A DNA stretch of 64,000 nucleotides from Cyanophora paradoxa (lineage: Eukaryota; Glaucocystophyceae; Cyanophorales; Cyanophoraceae): positions 1-64,000 of the forward strand of contig QPMI01000277.1 in assembly GCA_004431415.1 (NCBI GenBank), in the 5' to 3' direction. Made by a program: the position numbers and the translations under genes. The notes under the pieces were generated by a model, which saw nothing but the letters and a program-made list of their open reading frames with translations, searched no databases and was not told the DNA's origin. The first letter of the stretch is position 1. Every line of letters begins with the position of its first letter. This document shows, piece by piece, positions 1-14,405 of this stretch.

Positions 1-91
1 GAGGAGACTTCTCGACTGGATAATCTGTCACAAAGGTGGGCTGCTGCAGCGTGGCCTCGCAACGCTCCTCGAAGACGTGATTCAGGACCTC
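1..91 (-). pseudogene. Fragment of a LysRS exon (third partial copy)
   Basis: This stretch is identical to positions 3168-3258, which lie inside the large eighth exon of the lysyl-tRNA synthetase gene. Identity stops at 91 and unrelated sequence follows. The left side runs off the window, so the full extent of this copy is unknown. It could be the edge of a larger duplicated block or an isolated scrap. Perfect identity means the copying was recent or the copy is being homogenised. Confidence 0.8.
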
Positions 92-849
92 GCCTGGCCT
101 CTGCTGTGCGTCTTTTGATTTCGATTACGATTGCAGTGCATCTTTGAAAAGCGGTTAAAATCTGATTATGCAAAGAGGACGAGAAAACATTCTAGCTAGC
201 TAATCGGCGACGCTTCAATGGTGGCCGTGCGCATCGCCGTGGCTGTGCGCGTCGCCGTGACCGTGCGCGCTCTTCTTCTTGGAAAACGCGAAGTCCGCCA
301 CGAGGTAGATGGAGAAGGCGACGACCGCGATGCCGAAGCCGGGGAACATGTGGCGGATCTGAGGATTGAGCCGCGGGTGTTTCCGCCACTCCTCATTACC
401 CTGCGCAACGGGCAGTCAGCCACGCAGCGGTTCAGCGACGCAGCGCGGCGCCGCCGCGTGGAGTTGACATTAGGGGGGCGAGGCTGCGCCGCGGACGCTG
501 CTAAATGGGTGCTCTTGGCAGGCCGACGGACCGAGAACGTCATGGCTAGCTGCGCCTGCTTGCCTGTGCAAAGCAAGCGTACCCCCCACCCCGCCTACCG
601 GGCCCTGCCCGGCCCTGCCCGGCCCTGCCGCCTGCGGCCCTGCGCCGGCCCTGCGGCCTGCGGCCTCGCGCGCAGGTCCGGGCTCGTCAACACTAGCTAC
701 AGTCACGCGACGCTAACTTGGCGCGGGCGAACTCATCGAGCTGCGGCCGCGGCAATACTAGAGCGGCCGGAGCGGCCCGCGCGCGTGCGCCCTCGCGCGC
801 GCCGCGCCGAGCGCCGAGCGTCGCCACGCCGAGTTCGAGGGCACCTTCG
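92..849. other. No gene recognised
   Basis: GC-rich sequence with open frames on both strands but no recognisable protein. A short run of imperfect GGCCCTGC-type repeats lies at about 601-665. Nothing supports a coding call. Confidence 0.5.
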
Positions 850-1486
850 GGCGCTCACCTTGGTGGAGGCTCGTCGATTGATTTCGATCTTAACATCCGC
901 GCCCGGTGCATGCGGGCGCTCACCTTGGTGGAGGCTCGTCGATTGATTTCGATCTTAACATCCGCGCCCGGTGCATGCGGGCGCTCACCTTGGTGGAGGC
1001 TCGTCGATTGATTTCGATCTTAACATCGCGCCCGGTGCATGCGGGCGCTCACCTTGGTGGAGGCTCGTCGATTGATTTCGATCTTAACATCCGCGCCCGG
1101 TGCATGCGGGCGCTCACCTTGGTGGAGGCTCGTCGATTGATTTCGATCTTAACATCCGCGCCCGGTGCATGCGGGCGCTCACCTTGGTGGAGGCTCGTCG
1201 ATTGATTTCGATCTTAACATCCGCGCCCGGTGCATGCGGGCGCTCACCTTGGTGGAGGCTCGTCGATTGATTTCGATCTTAACATCCGCGCCCGGTGCAT
1301 GCGGGCGCTCACCTTGGTGGAGGCTCGTCGATTGATTTCGATCTTAACATCCGCGCCCGGTGCATGCGGGCGCTCACCTTGGTGGAGGCTCGTCGATTGA
1401 TTTCGATCTTAACACCCGCGCCCGGTGCATGCGGGCGCTCACCTTGGTGGAGGCTCGTCGATTGATTTCGATCTTAACACCGCTCA
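850..1486. repeat. Tandem array of ten 65-bp units
   Basis: Units begin at 851, 916, 981, 1045, 1110, 1175, 1240, 1305, 1370 and 1435. Each starts GCGCTCACCTTGGTGGAGG and contains TTGATTTCGATCTTAACATC. Nine units are 65 bp. The third is 64 bp because one C is missing, and the last two carry ACACC in place of ACATC. Identity between units is nearly complete, so the array is young or homogenised. Because 65 is not a multiple of three, the same peptide appears in successive frames, so the open frames here are artefacts of the repeat. Confidence 0.97.
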
Positions 1487-1999
1487 CGCCGCCCAGGCTT
1501 ACAGCGCCCTCGGCGCGCGCGCGCGCGGCCTGAATTCAACGATAACCTTAGAATTCGCTGACATTATCCTCCAGCTTCGCTTCCGCGCATGAGCTCGTCG
1601 AATTTGAAGCAGCGCTGCGGCACCCCTGGCGCTCCCTTGCGCGGCTCGAGCCTCTCCCGAGCCTCAAAGATTCCCCCGCGCGCGCATTAATATTCCCGAA
1701 TTCAAATTCGCGATCGCAGCTCGGGCCACGCTCAGCAGCGCTTCGAATTCAGAGCGCCACCTCCCGTGCCGTCTCGGGTGCAAAGGTTGAATTCTGCCTG
1801 TATGCGTGCTCTTTCTAAGCTACGGGCGCGCGGGACCACTCCTAGACCGTCAACGCTCAAAGCTCGTCAGCATCGCTCACAGGCCAAAAAATCCACAAGA
1901 AATAACGAGAATCAGTTCAAATAGCGTGAACTGATTTCACGCGCCGCCTTGCGCAGGCTCCCTCGAGCTCCTGCTGGCCCATGCCGTGCTGCAATCTTC
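1487..1999. other. Intergenic; contains a dispersed repeat
   Basis: No gene seen. Positions 1804-1860 (CTTTCTAAGCTACGGGCGCG then GGACCACTCCTAGACCGTCA) recur at about 7053-7115, and part of it recurs near 2250. EcoRI-like GAATTC motifs are frequent. Confidence 0.5.
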
Positions 2000-2113
2000 G
2001 GCCCTGCATCTAGGTGCCGGAGAGAGCGCACTCTGTCCCTCAAGGGGGCCTTTCTGGGCCCTGCATCTAGGTGCCGGAAAGAGCGCACTCTGTCCCTCAA
2101 GGGGGCCTTTCTG
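2000..2113. repeat. 57-bp tandem duplication (two units)
   Basis: Units 2000-2056 and 2057-2113 both begin GGCCCTGCATCTAGGTGCCG and end in CAAGGGGGCCTTTCTGG. They differ at one or two bases. Confidence 0.9.
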
Positions 2114-2342
2114 GATGGCGGGCTGGGCGCGCGGCGCTCTTAGTGGTCCAATCCCACGAACTGCGCCGCGGCGCATGCAGCCCGAAACTTTTTGAATTCG
2201 AAAGATGAGACTCTGAGATCCGTCTATCATGTTCCGGTCCATGTCGTATGCTCTTTCTAAGCTACATCAGGTGATGCTGATGCTAATCGTAATACTTGTC
2301 TAGCTGATGCTTGGAGCTGATCGTAATTTTATAATCGTAATT

Positions 2343-2504
2343 CTTGTCTAGCTGATCGTAATCGTAATTCTTGTCTAGCTGATGCTTGCCAAGTTGGAGC
2401 TGATCGTAATCGTAATTCCAGATCTTGTCTAGCTGATCGTAATCGTAATTCTTGTCTAGCTGATGCTTGCCAAGTTGGAGCTGATCGTAATCGTAATTCC
2501 AGAT
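2343..2504. repeat. 81-bp tandem duplication, AT-richer
   Basis: Two units (2343-2423 and 2424-2504) begin CTTGTCTAGCTGATCGTAAT. Each contains internal short repeats of GATCGTAATCGTAATTC and TCTAGCTGATGC. Related partial copies extend left to about 2290. The region lies just downstream of the LysRS stop and contains no gene. Confidence 0.85.
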
Positions 2505-2706
2505 CTCCTAATGATGTGCCAACTAAAACTATCGGTTTCTAAACCATCGACTACGGTATCAGTATCGGTTTCTGAACTATCGACTATGAGGCCGAACCCG
2601 AACTTTGCTATTTAGTTCGAGTACAACGCTCGATTCTAGTAGTTAGTGCTGCAGCTGGTCACCATGGCCAAACAAATTTCCGATAACAGGGACACACTAC
2701 CTGACA

Positions 2707-5110
<2,404 letters not shown>

Positions 5111-5418
5111 GGCGGCGGGCGCCGCGAACGCCGGTTCCATCAAGCAGCGAAACGCGATGGCGCCGACGGTACCCCTGTCTTCGCTTCTCAGACCTCTGAG
5201 AACTTCTCTCAGCTTCTCTGAGCTTCCCTCAGCTTTTCTAGATCTGTGAAGCCGCCGGACCGGGCTAGCGCTACTGCTGCAACTGCACCTGCACCGCAAG
5301 TGCTGTGCTTTGGACACGAACTACATCGCAACGTTACAAGCTTAAAGGCAACGCCCGTAATATAAGCGCGTACTTGGCGCACTCGCTCCCGGTTTGCGGC
5401 GTTCTTATTGAGCACTAC
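5111..5418. promoter_or_regulatory. Probable bidirectional promoter, LysRS / NDUFAF3-like
   Basis: 308 bp separate two divergent start codons, both on well-supported gene models. The segment carries repeated CTTCTCAG/CTTCCCTCAG-type motifs at about 5190-5235. No TATA box is obvious. Its role is inferred from position only. Confidence 0.45.
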
Positions 5419-6207
5419 ATGATGCGGCGTGCGGCGCTCGCATTGTCCGCGAGGACAGCTGGGACGCTGCCGGCCCGCGCTCTCCTCGCGCCGAGGGCGG
5501 CGGGTCTACCGCTCGAGCGCGCATCGGCGATCGTGCCGCGTGCGTACGCTTCCGGCGGAATCATGGACGAGGTGCACGAACCGTCCGCCGCACGCCTCTC
5601 CCGCTGCTGACGCGCCGAAGGTCAATCTGCTCGGCGCTGACGGCAACATGGCGACGCTCATCGACGGCTACAGCGCGCAGTCCTTCACAGTCAACGGGCT
5701 CGGTGCCGCGCCTTTCCGGCTGCGCTGCAACCCACTTGCATTACACATGCGCTCCTGCAGACGTTTTCGAGCCTGTCCTCCTTTTCCACAAGTTCTTTGT
5801 GCTCTGGAACGTGCGGCGGGCGGAGGACCTCAGCGCTGCCGCCTTGGCCCTGGTTCCGCTCGTGAAACCGAAGCCAGGTCCCCCCGCGCCTCATGCACTG
5901 CGCACCTGCCTGCTCTGTATTGAGGTTTTGTTTTACAGAGTTTCTTATCATCGGCGCGGGCAAGAGCGGTGTGCCAATGCCTGCAGAACTCCGGCAGTTC
6001 TCGAAGGACTGGAGGATCAGTATCGAGATCATGAGCACGGTGTGTTGCCGTATTGTGTGTACTGCTCTTCATCGGAACTTCTCTGCTCTGACCTTCTTCT
6101 ATCAGGCACATGCGTGCTCGACATTCAACGTGCTAAATCAAGAAGGGCGACGAGTAGCAGCCGCTCTGTTGCTGGAAGACACAGCCACTAAAGGTCCTGT
6201 CATGTGA
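5419..6207 (+). CDS. NDUFAF3-like mitochondrial complex I assembly factor (DUF498 family)
   Basis: Five exons (5419-5571, 5621-5702, 5761-5877, 5939-6039, 6106-6207) join to 184 codons plus stop, the same length as human NDUFAF3. Introns are 49-66 nt, GT-AG. The N terminus (MMRRAALALSARTAG) is an arginine/alanine presequence. Family signatures are SFTVNG, PVLLFHKFFVLWNV, FLIIGAGKSG with the preceding hydrophobic strand, and the C-terminal CSTFNVLNQEGRRVAAALL, which matches the conserved ATFN..EGRRV.AALL end of Mth938/NDUFAF3 proteins. In animals the protein pairs with NDUFAF4 early in assembly of the complex I Q-module. The tandem ATG-ATG at 5419 leaves the exact start open by one residue. 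Confidence 0.92.
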
Positions 6208-7439
6208 AACTTGGCTTTTTATAGATTACAAATGCGGTTTACGGTGCTTGGACCGGAATGGAGCCTGACTGCAGGGGGAAGGGCGAACCCGCACGTCCAC
6301 CTGAACGGAGGGCCCTGTCTGTTTGAACGTACCCCCCCAAATTCACTCGTTCAACTAGCTCGTTCACTCCAGCCCGATGCCGATGGACATCGCCTCTGCC
6401 GACCTGCCGATGACCATTATCCAAGACCCTGACCTCGACCCTTTTCCTTATCTCCCAGACCTCCGCCCAGGCCTTGAGAACCTTGCACGTGCACTGGTGG
6501 ACTTCCCCGCCCCTGTCGCCCTGGACAGTCTTCGTTCTCCACCACCAGCGCTCGCTGTAAACATGGGGAACTATCCCTTCAGATGCCCAGCGCTAGCGTT
6601 TCCAATGTGCTCCGGCATTTTTGCTAATAGGAGAGCCCAAAGTGCTCATCTTCGCACACCCGAGTACAGACATCACGCTGTATGACAAGCTTCATCTGTC
6701 CAATATTGCAATACTATGATACAGCATCTGCAGGAGGAGCAGCGCAGCAGGGGCTTCGCGTCCTAGGCCTTGCCAGTACCACGGTACGTATACAGTGCAG
6801 TGGCCGATCGCGATCGTGATGCTCCGGATCCGGCTATCTATCTCTGCCGCAGTCCAGCCGGCGCCCACTACCACGAACTGCAGCTGCGCCGGCGCCAGCC
6901 GCTGAGCTTAAGCTTAAGCTTGCGCCAGCTGGGTGGCTGCGCATGCGGTCACTACTCAATCACGTGCGCGTGAAGTATACGTACGCGTATACGTACAACC
7001 AACCTCGCTGAGTCATGATCAAACCAAATGAATTCGAAAGACCAGTATGCCGCAGTGCTCTTTCTAAGCTACGGGCGCGCGCGCGGGACCACTCCTAGAC
7101 CGTCAACGCTTTAACTATACCCGTGCTGTTCGGGGTGAGAGCGTAACCCGCAGGGACTGGTGCCCTGATGGAAAAAAGGGAATCGGAGCCGAGCCTAGCT
7201 ACGAGCCGAGCAGGCGCTTCGCGTCCACGCCGGTGCCGTAGCGGATGAAGATGCTCCCGGAGTCCTGCGAGAACGATTACGATTACGATCCGAAGTACGA
7301 TCGTAATCACGGTTGCGGCGGGCTATATGCGGGGGGAGCCCTGGCCTGATTACGATTACGATTACGATCGGGCGGGGCTAGGCGGCTGCTGGCCCCCTCG
7401 CTTTGGGGGCGGGGGCTAGGAGGCGAGCTCTGGTCAAGA
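6208..7439. other. Intergenic; simple repeats and dispersed element, no gene recognised
   Basis: A plus-strand frame at 6377-6685 (MPMDIASADLPMTIIQDPD) is proline/leucine rich but matches nothing I recognise and lacks splice support, so it is not called. Positions 7053-7115 repeat the block seen at 1804-1860. About 7269-7370 has GATTACGATTACGATC microsatellite runs, also seen near 53470-53580. Just beyond 7439 the duplicated LysRS block begins. Confidence 0.5.
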
Positions 7440-8458
<1,019 letters not shown>

Positions 8459-8826
8459 ATGATGTGTCCAATGTGCACTTGCCCGGCCGTGTCCAACCCT
8501 CAAATTTTAAATCAAAGCCCATCCGTTGAACCTCAAACCTACGCCTCGTGCAGAACCCAGACCGCGCTGCGTATCCTGAAAGAGCAACCCAAGGGGCCCC
8601 GAAAGAAATTATTAACCCTTCAGCAAGGACGATCAGTGTTGAGTGTGCCCCAATAGCCCAGTCGCCCCAGACCTGCCCCCAGCTGGTTTCGTGGAGAGCC
8701 ACCCATAAAAGATATGCGCTCAAAGCACGGCCCTCTAGTGGCAGATGTGCTTTGCGCAAGAAAAGCAAGGTCGTCTCTTTGGCAGCAGCAGGTGATGGAA
8801 CCGGAAGGCAAGAACTAGCGCGCGAT
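8459..8826. other. No gene recognised; eS10 3' flank
   Basis: Sequence between the broken LysRS copy and the eS10 stop codon. A long minus-strand frame runs from here into the LysRS fragment but is a chance fusion without conserved sequence. Confidence 0.5.
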
Positions 8827-9595
8827 CTACTCGCGGGCCTCGCCACGGCCACGGCCGAAACCGCCACGGCCACCGCCGAAGCCGCGGCCCTCGCCGCCCG
8901 CACCACGGCCGAAGCCACGGCCAGCACCGGCGCCAACCTGCAAGCTGGCACTCAGCACGAGCAAGCACATTCGCAGTTTCATCTCAAAGAGCGTACGAAG
9001 CCGGGCTGGTAGTCGCCCTCCGGGCCGACCTTCTTCTCGCCATCGTCGCGGCGCGGGCCGCCACGGTAGCCCTCGCTAAAACACACGGCGGCGGTCAGCG
9101 CCCGGCGCTTGCGGGGCTCAGATGAAGACGAACCGGTCGCCGGGGCCGCGCGGGCGGTCCTCGTAGCGGCGGGGCCGGTCCTCCGCGCCGGGGCGGGTCG
9201 GAGGGCGGGTGGCCTTCTTGAGGGTGGCGGGCACGACGTCCGCGGGGAGGTGGAGGTACTCGCGGAGGAACTCAATGCCCTCGTTGGTGAGGAACCAGTA
9301 GTAGTACTGCCAGCTGAACCGCTCCTTCACGTACTCCTTCGACTTCATCGACTGGAGGAGCTTGATCACGTGGAGGTTGGGCACATCGAGGTCGGGGTGC
9401 TTCGTAAGAACGTAGTCCTTCTTCGCGTACATCACGCCCTCTGCGGCATGCGCTGTGAGCGGCAGAGTCCGCGGCTCGACGCGCGGGCAGCGACGTTCGA
9501 GATCGCGAGCTAGCTCGGGGCTTGAGAGCGCTGCCAGCCGCACCCTGGAAGAGGGCGGTGTAGACCGCGATCCGGTCCTTCTTGTTGACGATCAT
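8827..9595 (-). CDS. RPS10: Small ribosomal subunit protein eS10
   Basis: Four exons (9544-9595, 9134-9440, 8997-9075, 8827-8937) join to 182 codons plus stop. Introns are 103, 58 and 59 nt, all GT-AG. The protein begins [20 protein letters not shown] and contains the family core [46 protein letters not shown] and [12 protein letters not shown]. The tail is the usual basic, Gly/Arg-rich extension ([16 protein letters not shown], then RGFGRG-type repeats). It belongs to the 40S head. Reading on past the second exon without splicing gives a plausible but wrong end at 9118. Splicing restores the canonical DYQP and RGG tail. It is head to head with eL30. Confidence 0.96.
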
Positions 9596-10170
9596 TGCTG
9601 CCTGCGACCTGCGGCGGCAGCGATGCGCGCTCCTCAGCGATCTGCTTGGGGTATGAAATCTAGCTTTAACGGTGCATCGCCGGCTGCTGCCCCTTCGTCT
9701 CGCGACGCCACGCCGTCCCGCCGCGCACCTTTCCAATGCCGGTACCCCCTGCCCGTATTCCTCTACCCCCCGCAAGACCCAGTGTAAGAATTCGAAGACA
9801 ATCGATATCACCCATACTCAGAGTCTCATGATCACTCGTTACGTGCACGCATCGCTCGCTACGCGAGTGCCCGCGCCCCCGAGTGGCACGGTACTCGTCC
9901 GGGTCCCGGAGTCCTGGAGCTCCGGAGTCGCCGCATATGTGCATGCGCATGTGCATGTACATATGTGCACAGCGCACGAAACGCGAATCGGAATGTAGCT
10001 GGAGCTGTGCAGCTGCGTGGGCCCGGCCGCGGGTGCCATGGCGGGGTACATCCGGTCCGGCTTCAGAAGGGGTACAGGGCAAAAAGGTGCGCAGGTGTCC
10101 GAGCGTACTCCGCTGCTTGCGAGACTCACGTTACCTTTCGCATTCGGTTCGTTGAGAGTAGACAGCAACA
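9596..10170. promoter_or_regulatory. Probable shared promoter of eS10 and eL30
   Basis: 575 bp lie between divergent start codons of two ribosomal protein genes, suggesting coordinated expression. A purine/pyrimidine-alternating segment (CATATGTGCATGCGCATGTG and flanks, 9933-9970) is nearly palindromic and could adopt non-B DNA. The regulatory role is inferred from position. Confidence 0.45.
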
Positions 10171-10878
<708 letters not shown>

Positions 10879-11436
10879 AATCTAGACTCCCTTGTCGGAA
10901 GCCCCCGGCCCCATTGCCGTCTTTATGAATGGTACCCTCTGCACGCCACATTGCAGCGCGCGCTCCCTGAAAGTCGGGGTGCGCTCTCGCACGGAGGCCA
11001 GCATGTCTTTTGCCTTTTCTTTCTTGTGCCTTGGGGTCAGACGGGATTGGATTTTGAATAGCGGTTGGATTTCGATAACAGGTTGGATTTTGATCGAGTC
11101 TTTGGATGCATATGGTTGAATCTGGGGTTGGGTTGCGTATACGAAGCCTAAGCTTGAGGTCGGACGTCTTTGATTGCTATTTAATTTATCGATTGCAATT
11201 GAGCTCGAGGGTTGTCCGTCGCCGACGATCGCGAAGCTTAAGCCTCGGGTCTGACGTTTGTGACTGCCGCAGTGCGATTACGATTGGGGGTTGGACGCCG
11301 TGACGGGAAGTTGAGCTGTTTCTAAATGCTGGATCCCGGAGCTCACAGCTGAGATTTGTGTTTGGATTGGAATTCAGAGTCCAGAATTAGCATGGAAATG
11401 CTAGCTATACAACAGAGATTGTTGTAGGGACAATTG
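10879..11436. other. Convergent intergenic region, eL30 / Xrn
   Basis: No gene. AT-richer than its surroundings. Two diverged copies of a short motif (GAAGCCTAAGCTTGAGGTC near 11142 and GAAGCTTAAGCCTCGGGTC near 11234) stand about 93 bp apart. Confidence 0.5.
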
Positions 11437-14120
11437 CTACTCGAAATAGTTCCAGTCCTCACCGTATCGGAAGACGTACTCTCTGTCAAAGGAGTTTCTG
11501 GCACGCTCCTCCGGTGTTAGAGACTCTGGATCGATTGACTTGGTTGCCGTGAGGAGCCGTGACTCTTCAATGAAGGGGATGAGCGCCAAGCCCTCCCATG
11601 AATTCCGCTTGCCAACCATGTCGATCGCAAAAGATGCTGTGGAGAAATCAGACATATGCAATCGTTAGAATGTGTTGGAGACAATGATTCATGACGGACT
11701 ATCATAGAAGTCGGCGATTGGCGAAGCATCTTCCAGCATGAGGGCCTGGTAGGGAGACGGCAGCTGAGATGAGGACGCTGCTGGGAGAACACTCAGCAGC
11801 TGCTGGAATGGCAAAAATGGCTCTCCTGGATCAAAGTCCATCTTGAACTTCGAGATGTTCTTCAGTTCTAACGAGGAAAATCAGCCAGCTCTCGCATGTG
11901 CCACGATACAAACCGAACCTGCAGCGAGGGGGGCATAGTGGTACGGGAAGAACCAGTTCCAAGAAGCGACGCCATGATAGTAGTAGTGAAGCATCCACGC
12001 AAGACCTTCTACATAGGAGCGCACTAAATCTCGTCGCTGCTGTGACGACTTGGCACCATGCCCCTGCTCTAATTAGAAAATTTTCACGTTGTTCTGATTT
12101 TGAGAGCTTACCCTACCAAATCCAAGCTTCTCCGCGTAGTAGCGCTGGTGCCAGACGTGATCATCTTCAATGACGACCTGTTGCCTGTCGGTGCTGCTTG
12201 GCTGAGAGCCTGCACGTCTGGCTGGTGACCTCCCTAACGAAGCACCAGCTGGTGCTGTTGCAGTCGACTGTGAAGCTGTCTGATTCATTGACGATGCTGC
12301 CGAAGAAGCTGGCCTGCTGAAAGCACTAGGTGGTACACTCATTGAACGCCCCCGTGGCCCCTTCCTGGAGGCCGCAGGTGCTGTTGCTGCTGGACTTGCT
12401 GTTCCGCCATTTGATGGTCCCTGCGTGGAAGGCGAGTAGTCACTGCTTGAGCGACTCGATTCGCCCTGCTGCCGTGGTTGCCGCATTTCGCGCCCTTGTC
12501 CTGGGGGGGCAGACGCAGAGCGTGGCCGGGATGTTGGTTCCAGCCCAGTGATCTGGCCTGGGGGAGCGCTGATGCGAATCGGGGTGTACGCAACAATCGC
12601 GCTCGGACCCTTGACGTATCTTTCCAGGGCCCTGAAGTCTCGTCAGACTTCAAGCGAAAAGTATTATTAATAGCATAGAAGCGTGCCTGCGAACGAACTC
12701 GTCCCGCTCAAGCACTGCAAGGCGCTCACAGAACTTCTCCAGGCGCTTGAGGTCAATGTATCCGTTGTCCGTCATATACCCTCCGAAAGTCGGCAATAGC
12801 TCTTCATAGATTTGCATGACTTTGTCCAAACCCCCTGTAAAGAACAGTGAGCGGTATTTGTCAGATTTAACGGCGAAATTACCTGTAGGGATGTCGGCCG
12901 CTGGAAGGTGCGGCAAAAAGTCATTCCCCATAAAGTAGCAAAGGAAAACGAAGTCATCAACGATGCGCTCCAGATCGTAACCGAACGAGAGCCCTGGCCT
13001 CCAGAAGTCCTGATCGAGGTTGTCTCGCAGTCGAGGCATCATCAACAATAAGAACGGAGGCGACTTCAGCACCAAAGGACTCGTCAGTGTGAAAAATGTT
13101 GAGAAATGGCGGACGGCTCACTTGTGAACGGTTACCGGACCCTCTTCTCTGACTGCGCCAGGTGATGTCTTCTCGAAGAAGAGCAAACTACGTAGGATTT
13201 CAACGACCCGATCAAAAACAGATATCAGAGAGAAACGAACATGTCGCTCGTGCGTCACCAGGCCCAGCATGATCAGGTCGGCGTCAAGCCCGTACAAGCA
13301 GTGAGTTTCCGCAGGGTTATAAGTGGGTTCCTTCTTTCTTCGTCTTATAAAATCCATAATCTTGTGCTCTCCCTCGCCAGGAACCTGCAAAGCTAGTTAG
13401 GGGACGCCAGTGAAAGAAGTTTCTCCAAGCACCTCGTGCCCTGAGTAAATGACGGTAACTGATTTCCACTTCTCGTTGTCACGTATCCGGTTGAGTATAT
13501 ATGTCTTGACGGCCGTCGAAAGGCGCGCCATAAACGGCGTGCCGGGAGTGATGCAGTTCGAGTCGAAGATCGCCGCCGATGCCCAACCCGCGCCCCGCCG
13601 CCGCTGCTCCTGCATGAGGAGGTCCTGCATCTCCTTGGCCGCCTTGAAACGCCGCTGCCGTTGCTGGTTCATCTTGGCCCGCGGCGCTACACCTAGCGGA
13701 GGGTCAGGAGCGCCGCCGTACGCCCCCACACGAGCAGCACCGTCGACAGCTATGAAGAGGAGCTTCTTCGGATTCGCAATCTCGAAGAGGCGATCAATGG
13801 AAGCGAAAATCGCGGTGAACATCTCCTCCTCCGAGGGGACGTCGAGCGGGTCGCGGTCTGGGGGATGCGTGCACTGATGGATGATGCCGTTCATGTCTGC
13901 GGGCACGCGGCAGTTTAACCGGCGCGGCAACGACAACGTGGGGTTGCGCGTGCCTAGGTACAGGCTGTCGAACGAGGGCAGGCGCTTGCTCGATATGCGC
14001 TCCACGATGTTGGGGTAGCTGATCGCAGCGATCAGCGCGCGCGAGGAGAAACGCTGCGCATCGAAAAAGGGGAGCTGCGCACCGATCGACCAGCCATCTG
14101 TAGAATCGCGGAACTCCCAT
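11437..14120 (-). CDS. 5'-3' exoribonuclease of the Xrn family (short C terminus)
   Basis: Degrades 5'-monophosphate RNA. Twelve exons: 14083-14120, 13954-14018, 13741-13896, 13433-13692, 13241-13384, 13122-13187, 12883-13063, 12699-12834, about 12112-12631, about 11919-12063, 11700-11867, 11437-11636; total 692 codons plus stop. The exon 9/10 junction has two equally in-frame choices. Xrn signatures in order: [88 protein letters not shown], then [16 protein letters not shown] and [13 protein letters not shown], and [20 protein letters not shown]. Intron 2 (13897-13953) starts with GC. The protein stops soon after the conserved core, shorter than typical Xrn1 or Xrn2. A further exon beyond GEDWNYFE cannot be excluded. 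No zinc-knuckle of Xrn2 was seen. Confidence 0.93.
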
Positions 14121-14405
14121 CGCTCAGCGGTTACCTTCTCGCCCGCGGGCCCCGCCGCCTTTCGGCCCGCTGCTCGGCCCGCTGCTCGACGCGCTGCCCG
14201 CCCCGCTGCTCGAAGCGCTGCTCTCCGTCGCGCTGCTCCAGGTCTCGCCTTCCTCCAACTTCAGCTATTTCCTGCGCTCGACACTCCGATCTCAAGGGCA
14301 GCTGGCCGCACCCGCCCCGCAGACAGGGCCGCAGTGTCGCGAGGGGTAGACGGAAGTCCTTGGGGTAGGAGACGCTTCCCGCTGCCGCCCCAGCCGTCAC
14401 TGCGC
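14121..14405. promoter_or_regulatory. Probable bidirectional promoter, Xrn / ARM protein
   Basis: 285 bp between divergent start codons. The part near 14165-14225 is a run of GCTGCTCG-type imperfect repeats. Promoter role is inferred from position. Confidence 0.4.

Noticed and set aside
218-1205. Plus-strand frames running into the 65-bp array
   Set aside because: The array repeats the same peptide in rotating frames and the upstream part matches no protein.
850-1486. CRISPR-like array
   Set aside because: Units are identical along their whole length with no unique spacers, and the DNA is eukaryotic.
9118-9133. Unspliced eS10 ending with DRFVFI
   Set aside because: Splicing at 9133/9076 restores the conserved DYQP segment and the Gly/Arg tail, and the exon sum is a multiple of three.
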